From: Methanosarcinales archaeon
Lineage (GTDB): Archaea; Halobacteriota; Methanosarcinia; Methanosarcinales; Methanogasteraceae
NCBI GenBank assembly: GCA_030605805.1
Contig: JAUWHQ010000085.1
Span: forward strand, 1-10,641
DNA length: 10,641 bases
Reading direction: 5' to 3'
How positions within the stretch are numbered: position 1 is the first letter of the stretch; the number at the start of each line of letters is the position of its first letter. This document shows, piece after piece, positions 6,601-10,641 of the stretch. The translations under genes were made by a program, and so were the position numbers. The notes below the pieces were generated by a model that was given only the letters and a program-made list of their open reading frames with translations, did no database searches and was not told the DNA's origin.

Positions 6601-6625
6601 CCACGCCCGCTGGTCAAGCACACGC

Positions 6626-6638
6626 AAAACTATATGAA
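6626..6638 (+). promoter_or_regulatory. TATA box of acylphosphatase copy 3
   Basis: The sequence aaaactatatga is centred about 29 nt before ATG 6662, the same geometry as copies 1 and 2 although flanking bases have diverged. Confidence 0.6.
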
Positions 6639-6661
6639 CCTCCGCGGACACAGTGGATTTG

Positions 6662-7207
6662 ATGAAGAAAATAAAGGCGACGGTGTCCGGAAATATTCAG
6701 AACGTGGGTTACCGGGCAAAGGTGATCGCGTTTGCAAGAGCTTTTGAACTGGCGGGATTTGTTCAGAACCTCGATGATGGGCGGGTTAAGATAATTGCAG
6801 AAGGCGAAGAAGATACTTTGAATACGTTTCTTGGTGCGATACGGATTAAGAATACTCTGATTGATGTTGATGGTACCGAAGTGGAATATGCTGATGCTAC
6901 CGGGGACTTCGATGATTTTTGCAAACTTGTCGGCGGCGGAGAGACTGACGAGAGACTGGACAAAGCCGCAGAATACCTCAAGGAAATGATTGAGGTCACG
7001 AGAACCGGATTTTCAGAGATGAAAAGTGGATTTGAAACTCTGGGTTCCAAGATGGATGCAATGCTCGAGAAGCAGAGCGAGACCACCGAGGAGATCAGGG
7101 GATTGCGAGAAGACATGAAGAGCTACATGGACCGCAAATTCGGCGAAATCGAGGATGACCTATCTATGATAAAGAGCGTATTGAAAGCCAGTGGGATGCT
7201 CAATTAA
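6662..7207 (+). CDS. acylphosphatase-domain protein with C-terminal coiled coil, copy 3
   Basis: A 181-residue paralogue, clearly more diverged than copies 1 and 2 are from each other. Catalytic R18 (SGNIQNVGYR) and N36 (AGFVQN) are present. The middle of the acylphosphatase domain differs most (EGEEDTLNTFLGAI for ESKNGDFEKFIDAI in copy 1). The linker KLVGGGETDERLD and the coil end DRKFGEIEDDL are kept. The coil has one TRTGFSEMKSGFETLGSKMD unit and one LEKQSE unit, without the duplications of the other copies, so this may be closest to the ancestral length. It ends SGMLN rather than AKEILC. The ribosome site is weak (acagtgg); the start follows the shared TATA-to-ATG spacing. Confidence 0.87.
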   Translation: MKKIKATVSGNIQNVGYRAKVIAFARAFELAGFVQNLDDGRVKIIAEGEEDTLNTFLGAIRIKNTLIDVDGTEVEYADATGDFDDFCKLVGGGETDERLDKAAEYLKEMIEVTRTGFSEMKSGFETLGSKMDAMLEKQSETTEEIRGLREDMKSYMDRKFGEIEDDLSMIKSVLKASGMLN

Positions 7208-7277
7208 GACTCGATAAGCCCTGACCCTAAAAATTTTGGAATTTAAGCCGGTGGGTTCTGAAAAAATCGTGGGATGA

Positions 7278-7395
7278 AAAAGAAAAGCGCGAGCCGGACG
7301 CCGTATATCCGCATGAACCGACGGGCGGGCGCTTCCCGTGCCGCATCGTCCGGCGGCGGCGTGTTCTCCAACCCCGCAGATAATTGGCAGTCCAC
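7278..7395 (+). repeat. array repeat R7, truncated
   Basis: Long-subtype core: core word at 7287, insert cgtatatccgcatgaaccg, then gggcgggcgcttcccgtgcc to ggcggcggcgtgttctcc. The outer-stem partner ctctcgcg is lost, and the tail is reduced to gataattggcagtcc. It sits only a few bases beyond the stop of the leftward zinc-finger antitoxin gene, so that operon's transcript would enter R7 at once. Confidence 0.82.
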
Positions 7396-7403
7396 TCCAA
7401 CCG

Positions 7404-7667
7404 CTAACAAGATACTGCCACCTGAAACGATTGACCCATAGGTTGAAAGTTGGCTACATCTTTCCGTTCCAACTTTCCCCGTATCTCTTCAAAACGTCTG
7501 ACAGTTTCCTGCGAATAGAGACGCTCTCCGCAATGCAAACAAACCTCGGCATGAACTTTCACAACGGCGGTGTCAACACCACCCCGCAGCAGTTTCTCAA
7601 CTCTTTTTTCCACAAGTTCTCCACCACAAACCGGACACCTGTCGAACGCTTTTTCCGTTTGTTTCAT
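7404..7667 (-). CDS. YgiT-type zinc-finger antitoxin (MqsA-like N-terminal domain)
   Basis: An 87-residue protein from ATG 7667, which has a perfect ribosome site (aaggagg) 5 nt upstream. Four cysteines in two CxxC pairs (CPVC at 11-14, CLHC at 43-46) frame the sequence ELVEKRVEKLLRGG..., the YgiT-type zinc finger of MqsA-like antitoxins. After it, YSQETVRRFEEIRGKLER resembles the linker before a DNA-binding region, but no helix-turn-helix follows and the tail ending QVAVSC is short. This is the zinc-finger-only form that commonly accompanies DUF4258 toxins. It is the second gene of a toxin-first operon; its ATG overlaps the ancestral toxin stop by one base (TAATG). It presumably binds zinc for structure and neutralises the toxin. 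Confidence 0.85.
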   Translation of the reverse strand: MKQTEKAFDRCPVCGGELVEKRVEKLLRGGVDTAVVKVHAEVCLHCGERLYSQETVRRFEEIRGKLERKDVANFQPMGQSFQVAVSC

Positions 7668-7974
7668 TATAGCCTCCTTTTCCAGTTTATCCATCTGACA
7701 TGGTCTGGTCAGTACACCGTAACCAGCACTGCCCATTTCGTTTCTTTGTTATATGCCCATACACTTGAACAGGCTTTCCCTTAAATGTGTTCCCTGCCAC
7801 CAAACAACTTGGATACGGTTTATCATCGAGATAATCCTCAATAATTGCACCTGAAAGCACCGATGAAAATATCTCGTCGTACGAAAGCCTATCATTTTGT
7901 GCTTCTTCATCGGCATGATCGGTGATGCGAATCTGACCTGATTGGATTGCATTCAGTATATCTGTAATCTTCAT
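7667..7974 (-). pseudogene. DUF4258-family toxin gene, frameshifted with an internal stop
   Basis: From ATG 7974 (GAGGA 6 nt upstream) the frame starts MKITDILNAIQSGQIRITDH. It then holds SYDEIFSSVLSGAIIEDY and DDKPYPSCLVAGNTFKGKP, a clear DUF4258 domain with the conserved histidine in ITDHADEEA. After PVQV the read frame drifts into YGHITKKRNG and stops at 7687. The neighbouring frame instead gives WAYNKETKWAVLVTVY, a TGA, then PDHVRWINWKRRL and a TAA overlapping the antitoxin ATG. The family normally ends that way, with an arginine at the TGA position. So a small indel near 7753 (a gtgt duplication fits) plus a CGA-to-TGA change removed the C-terminal third. The 95-residue product is probably inactive. 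Confidence 0.82.
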
Positions 7975-7997
7975 TCAGATTCCTCGAATGAATCTTC

Positions 7998-8016
7998 TCG
8001 AACTTAAAATATATCA
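7998..8016 (-). promoter_or_regulatory. probable TATA box of the DUF4258/YgiT operon
   Basis: The minus strand reads gatatattttaagtt, centred about 34 nt before ATG 7974. A second A+T-rich stretch (gatttatatatcc at 8061-8073, beside palindrome ccatgcatgg) looks promoter-like in both directions, but no gene is attached to it. Confidence 0.45.
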
Positions 8017-8082
8017 GTCTATTGGTAACTTAATGTATTCGCTTCTTGACATGGCTGCCAGATTTATATATCCATGCATGGT

Positions 8083-8360
8083 CTGAGATTCAGCAGCCAG
8101 CAGCGCGAGCCACTCGCCCATCGTGAGCGGACACGGCTTCTCGTCAGTCACGATTGATTTTCCGGTCATGGAACCCCTGAAACAAAAAAGAAAAGCGCGA
8201 GCCCTGGCGGGCGCCGCACATCCATATGAACCGACGGGCGGGCGCTTCCCGTGCCGCATCGTCCGGCGGCGGCGTGCTCTCGCGATCCCCCGCGTTCGGC
8301 GCAGATGCTGCCGGGTCTGCCGCAATTGTTCGCTTGCCGCCCCGCCCGCTGGATATTTGC
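8083..8360 (+). repeat. array repeat R8
   Basis: Full long-subtype copy: leader tgagattcagcagccagcag to ccggtcatgga, A-rich tract, core word at 8195, 31-nt insert at 8215-8245 followed by the repeated ggcgggcgc, full core to ctctcgcgatccccc, and a tail with gccgcaattgttcgcttgcc. On the minus strand the leader opens a 51-codon frame (8014-8169) starting MTGKSIVTDEKPCPLTMGEW, related to those in R3, R6 and R9. Confidence 0.9.
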
Positions 8361-8399
8361 TGACACCCTCTATTCACTGTTTGCACCGCCTTCGCTCAG

Positions 8400-8535
8400 T
8401 CGGATTATGTTCGGGGTTGCCGGGGTCCCGGGTATGCGTGGGTGGTGAGTTGTGGAGTCGAGGGTGTGTTAGGGTGATGACATGGTGGAGAGGGGGTCGA
8501 TGTGGGTTGATGTGCTGTGAGGGGACTGGAAGAAA
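8400..8535 (+). other. G-rich, C-poor tract with a G-quadruplex motif
   Basis: Downstream of R8 the plus strand becomes strongly G+T rich with few C. At 8413-8442 four G runs (4, 4, 3, 3) are separated by loops of 5, 4 and 7 bases, fitting the G3+N1-7 rule for a quadruplex. No plausible protein frame explains the skew, and no other interval in the array has it. The tract ends before the promoter of the Phd-RelE operon. Confidence 0.5.
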
Positions 8536-8569
8536 AGGTGTTATCACATAAAATCGTCTTCAAAGAGAA

Positions 8570-8581
8570 AGACTTTATAAG
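8570..8581 (+). promoter_or_regulatory. probable TATA box of the Phd-RelE operon
   Basis: The sequence agactttataag, centred near 8577, lies about 33 nt before the ATG at 8610. This supports a transcript that includes the small leader frame. Confidence 0.45.
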
Positions 8582-8609
8582 TTACAAAACGATTATTCTT
8601 TGCGATATC

Positions 8610-8696
8610 ATGATAGATAGATTATATGGCGGTTTGGATATTGGGACGATGAGGGAGACTATCGAATGTAATGTGAAGATCGAGGGTATTGAATAA
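8610..8696 (+). CDS. 28-codon leader ORF of the Phd-RelE operon, hypothetical
   Basis: From ATG 8610 the frame reads MIDRLYGGLDIGTMRETIEC and ends VKIEGIE with a TAA that overlaps the antitoxin ATG by one base (TAATG). That overlap, the promoter placed before it, and the lack of a strong independent ribosome site for the antitoxin suggest translational coupling. I recognise no family. It could be a leader peptide, the remains of an N-terminal DNA-binding part of the antitoxin, or chance. The peptide looks protein-like rather than random, but at this length that is weak evidence. Confidence 0.4.
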   Translation: MIDRLYGGLDIGTMRETIECNVKIEGIE

Positions 8697-8896
8697 TGCT
8701 TGAAATGAAAAAGGAGTATGTGGTGACTAATGATAACAGGAAAAGAGCAGTTTTGATAGACATAGAAACATTTGAAAAGGTGGAGGAAATCCTTGAAAGC
8801 TTTGGTCTTGGCAGGTATATGGAAGAAGTTGAGGATGAAGAGGTTTTATCCTCAGACAGCGCAAGAAAGTACTATAACACCTTGAAAAAGGATTGA
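8696..8896 (+). CDS. Phd/YefM-like antitoxin
   Basis: A 66-residue protein beginning MLEMKKEYVVTNDNRKRAVL, then IDIETFEKVEEILESFGL and an acidic tail with MEEVEDEEVLSSDSARKYY. The order strand - basic turn - strand (YVVTNDNRKRAVLID) followed by a long helix (ETFEKVEEILE) is the Phd/YefM arrangement. There the N-terminal part dimerises and binds the operon's own promoter while the acidic tail wraps the toxin. Its TGA is one base from the toxin ATG (TGATATG). ATG 8696 is chosen because it overlaps the stop of the small upstream frame; gaggg lies 9 nt before it. ATG 8705 (MKKEYVV) is an alternative. It probably autorepresses the operon with the toxin. Confidence 0.78.
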   Translation: MLEMKKEYVVTNDNRKRAVLIDIETFEKVEEILESFGLGRYMEEVEDEEVLSSDSARKYYNTLKKD

Positions 8897-8897
8897 T

Positions 8898-9170
8898 ATG
8901 ATAACCTGCTTTTATAAAAAGACGTTCTTAAAGGATTTAGCAAATCTACCGTCAGTTTATCGAGAACGAATCGAGAAATTGGTCTTTGAGGAGATTCCTG
9001 AACTCAACAACATCTTTGGAGCGCTGGATATAAAAAAGATGCGAGGATACAGGGATTATTATCGGATAAGGGTAGGTAATTATAGAATAGGTTGTAAGGT
9101 AGAAGCGGAGAATAGGATTATATTTTATAGGGTGAAAAGTAGGGATGGCATTTACAAAGTTTTTCCATGA
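8898..9170 (+). CDS. RelE-family toxin
   Basis: An intact 90-residue toxin starting MITCFYKKTFLKDLANLP. The RelE-fold signature is complete: a basic N-terminal helix region, IKKMRGYRDYYRIRVGNYRIG (45-65), and the C-terminal YRVKSRDGIYKVFP (77-90), which corresponds to the family's VKHRGDIYRRFP ending that carries catalytic or mRNA-contact residues. RelE toxins cut translated mRNA in the ribosomal A site. It is paired with the Phd/YefM-like antitoxin one base upstream. It is distinct from the toxin at 4930 (different length and ending), so the two modules are separate acquisitions rather than a duplication. Its stop codon lies within the first bases of an IS66-derived segment fused to R9. Confidence 0.9.
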   Translation: MITCFYKKTFLKDLANLPSVYRERIEKLVFEEIPELNNIFGALDIKKMRGYRDYYRIRVGNYRIGCKVEAENRIIFYRVKSRDGIYKVFP

Positions 9171-9250
9171 AACGAATCAATTCCTGAATGAGATGACAAC
9201 GCGAAATATCGCCTTCTGATCTCATTTGAGACTGTTAGCGTTCCACTCAC
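9165..9250 (+). repeat. 86-bp copy of an IS66-remnant/R1 junction segment
   Basis: From ccatgaaacgaatcaattcc to gttagcgttccactcac this segment matches 2443-2528 at about 81 of 86 positions without gaps. At 2443-2528 the same sequence joins the IS66 transposase remnant to repeat R1. Here no transposase follows on the left; the segment abuts the RelE stop codon. The repeat therefore moved or was copied together with a piece of flanking sequence, or the segment is a genuine outer part of the repeat. Confidence 0.85.
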
Positions 9251-9465
9251 CCCTCGTGAGCGGACACGGCGTCTCGCCTGCCTCGATCGATTTTCCGGTC
9301 ATGGAATCGGTGATGCAAAAAAAGAAAAGCGCGAGCCGGGCGGGCGCTTCCCGTGCCGCATCGTCCGGCGGCGGCGTGCTCTCGCGTCATGTTTGTTCGG
9401 CGCAGATGACCGCCGGATCAGCCGCTATTGTCCGCTTGCCGCCCCGCCCGCAGGCTAATATCGCT
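9235..9465 (+). repeat. array repeat R9
   Basis: Short-subtype copy with leader ccactcacccctcgtgagcgg to ccggtcatgga, A-rich tract, core word at 9329, core to ctctcgcgtcatgtttgttcgg, then ggcgcagatgaccgccggatcagccgc and a tail ending gccgccccgcccgcagg. It lies downstream of the leftward DUF4258/AbrB operon. The minus strand has a 26-codon frame (9222-9302) starting MTGKSIEAGETPCPLTRGEW and ending NANSLK, as in R1. Confidence 0.9.
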
Positions 9466-9552
9466 TGAAAAGCAAAATATTGTGCCAGACGTGGACGCCG
9501 TGGTTGCATAGATAAATGGTACACAAGAGCTGATTTTGCGGCAAATGTGCAT

Positions 9553-9837
9553 TTATGTTTTTGCAATCACCAATTTCCCATCTCGCACCGTAAAATCAAC
9601 AAACGTACCAGCACCGATAGAAAGCGAATCCGCGATCTCTTTAGGAATTCTTACAGCTACGCTCCCGCCAAGATTGAATGTTTTACGCTTGAATAACCCA
9701 ACCAGCCGATCGTGCTCCGTCTCATCGATCCATTCATCCTTGCAGTTTGGGCACACTTCAACCATAGCCCACACTCCTTTTTCGATCTCTCGCCTCTCTG
9801 TTATCAGTTCGGTCTCGCAGAACGGGCATTGTGTCAT
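9553..9837 (-). CDS. zinc-ribbon/AbrB (MazE-like) fusion antitoxin
   Basis: A 94-residue protein with two parts. Residues 1-45 hold a YgiT-like zinc finger with CPFC (4-7) and CPNC (29-32). Residues 50-94 are a SpoVT/AbrB swapped-hairpin DNA-binding domain: KTFNLGGSVAVRIPKEIADS, then a turn, then DFTVRDGKLVIAKT, matching the family pattern of a G-N-S-x-x-(V/I)-x-I-P-K-like first hairpin and a closing strand. It very probably binds its own promoter and neutralises the DUF4258-type protein encoded just upstream. The ATG at 9837 overlaps the upstream stop by four bases (ATGA), with GGAGG 5-6 nt before it. Compared with the 7404 antitoxin it has gained a DNA-binding domain in place of the short tail. 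Transcription runs left toward repeat R9. Confidence 0.85.
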   Translation of the reverse strand: MTQCPFCETELITERREIEKGVWAMVEVCPNCKDEWIDETEHDRLVGLFKRKTFNLGGSVAVRIPKEIADSLSIGAGTFVDFTVRDGKLVIAKT

Positions 9838-10079
9838 GATGATTCCTCCACGGTAATTATGTAGATTACATCGCTTCTTATGGTGTATATGAACCGGATT
9901 GTAAAACCACCTATTATACTCTCTATAATTCCTATATCTCCATCTTTCCTGACTTTTTTGATGTGTTTACCTGTTTTTAGGCAATGTCTCGCTTCATCTG
10001 TCGTTAGTTGAAAGCGTGTTCTCAATCTATCAGATGCGTGTCTCCGGTATTTGATTGGTAGTGTGTGAAAGCCGGTCAC
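9834..10079 (-). CDS. DUF4258-family putative toxin
   Basis: An 81-residue basic protein read from GTG 10079 (VTGFHTLPIKYRRHASDRLR). The segment RRHASDRLRTRFQLTTDEA carries the conserved histidine and arginine pattern of DUF4258 proteins, and IRFIYTIRSDVIYIITVEES is the usual closing pair of strands. This family has a RelE-like fold and is commonly the toxin of toxin-first pairs with zinc-finger or AbrB-type partners; I infer RNase-type toxicity but see no proof. GTG is chosen because agagga lies 5 nt before it and there is no nearby ATG. The gene overlaps its antitoxin by four bases. Unlike the DUF4258 gene at 7667-7974, it looks intact. Confidence 0.75.
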   Translation of the reverse strand: MTGFHTLPIKYRRHASDRLRTRFQLTTDEARHCLKTGKHIKKVRKDGDIGIIESIIGGFTIRFIYTIRSDVIYIITVEESS

Positions 10080-10108
10080 AACAATCCTCTATATACTTTC
10101 GATACTGA

Positions 10109-10121
10109 AGGTATATTAATC
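10109..10121 (-). promoter_or_regulatory. probable TATA box of the DUF4258/AbrB operon
   Basis: The minus strand reads attaatatacc, centred about 36 nt before GTG 10079. A second A+T box (agtatatag near 10095) is too close to the start to be box A and may be an operator for the AbrB-type antitoxin. Confidence 0.4.
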
Positions 10122-10164
10122 ATTTTCCCATGTTGCCTGTAGACCAGCAGTTTACGAAAACCAG

Positions 10165-10424
10165 AAACAAAAAAAGAAAAGCGCGAGCCGGGCGGGCGCC
10201 GCGTATCCGCATGAACCGCCGGGCGGGCGCTTCCCCATTTCGTGGTTGTTCCGGCGGCGGCATGCCCACACGATCGTGCTCGTCCGGGCGCAGATGCCCG
10301 CCGGATCCGCCGCGATTGTTCGCTTGCCGCCCCGCCCATAACATCCGCTGGCACTCTCGATTCGCTCCACCGCATTCGCGTTGCCGCGGTCTCGATGCCA
10401 CCCGTTTCCCGAACTCATCATAGA
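10165..10424 (+). repeat. array repeat R10
   Basis: Long-subtype copy with a short leader (ccagaaac before the A-run). Core word at 10181, insert cgcgtatccgcatgaaccg, second gggcgggcgc, then a diverged right half: ttccccatttcgtggttgtt replaces the usual stretch, and the ctctcgcg partner of the outer stem is changed to cccacacg. The tail is the longest in the window, running through ttgttcgcttgccgccccgc, ataacatccgctggc, attcgctccaccgcattcgcg and ttgccgcggtctcgatgcc. Confidence 0.85.
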
Positions 10425-10641
10425 ATCACGAATGGATGCGAATGCCATAAACCACTCGAAGCAAAAAAGAAAAGCGCGAGCCGGGCGGGCGCCGCATATC
10501 CACATGGACCGCCGGGCGGGCGCTTCCCGTGTCACGTCTGCTCCGGCGGCGGCGTGCTCTCGCGATTGCGTCTGTTTGGCGCAGATGCCCGCCGGATCAG
10601 CCGCGATTGTCCGCTTGCCGTCCCGCCCGCGGGCTGGATAT
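10425..10641 (+). repeat. array repeat R11 (continues past the window end)
   Basis: It begins with atggatgcgaatgccataaa, the leader also present in R2, then the A-rich lead and core word at 10474, a 31-nt insert at 10493-10523 and the full core to ctctcgcgattgcg. The tail reaches gccgtcccgcccg at the window edge. No gene lies between R10 and R11, the only empty interval in the array; their cores are 293 bp apart. Confidence 0.88.

Noticed and set aside
2504..10641. CRISPR array
   Set aside because: The repeats are 100-280 bp, diverged and separated by about 0.9 kb containing genes; there are no short spacers and no cas genes.
2504..10641. Classical integron attC sites
   Set aside because: The sequence gttagcg occurs near some repeat starts (4390, 6305, 9235), but no GTTRRRY/RYYYAAC pairing could be set up at consistent positions, and no integrase gene is in the window. 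The analogy is kept only at the level of architecture.

Overview
The window looks archaeal, most likely from the methanogen/ANME side of the Halobacteriota. The signs are a methanogen-like HisC, TATA boxes (box A) about 29 nt before start codons, GGAGGTGAT-type ribosome binding sites, and acylphosphatases with a long coiled-coil tail of the kind I associate with methanogens and their relatives. This placement is an inference; there is no rRNA or other marker here.

Layout. Positions 1-1550 are ordinary chromosome: the 3' end of a metallo-beta-lactamase-fold gene and a complete hisC facing it. Positions 1770-2503 hold a decayed IS66-family transposase with at least five frameshifts. From about 2500 to the window end the sequence becomes an array. 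A GC-rich repeat of roughly 100-280 bp occurs eleven times (R1-R11; R4 is a fragment and R11 runs off the end), always in the same orientation. Full cores are spaced about 0.84-1.13 kb apart, except the last pair at 293 bp. Each interval between full copies, except that last one, contains exactly one transcription unit. In order these are: RelE-type toxin-antitoxin (-, toxin frameshifted), acylphosphatase 1 (+), RelE-type TA (+), acylphosphatase 2 (+), acylphosphatase 3 (+), DUF4258/YgiT-zinc-finger TA (-, toxin damaged), Phd-RelE TA with a 28-codon leader ORF (+), and DUF4258/zinc-ribbon-AbrB TA (-).

How it fits together. Five of eight units are type II toxin-antitoxin-like operons and three are recent tandem copies of one acylphosphatase/coiled-coil gene. 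Uniformly oriented repeats, one independent unit per interval, mixed gene orientation and a cargo rich in addiction modules make this resemble a cassette array, in the manner of a chromosomal integron. However, no integrase or recognised attC/attI site is visible. On the minus strand the repeat core can fold as a multi-branched hairpin followed by a T-rich tract. It could therefore be a structured RNA or a one-way terminator for leftward transcripts; all three leftward TA operons run straight into a repeat copy. The mechanism that spreads the repeat is the main unexplained point in this window.
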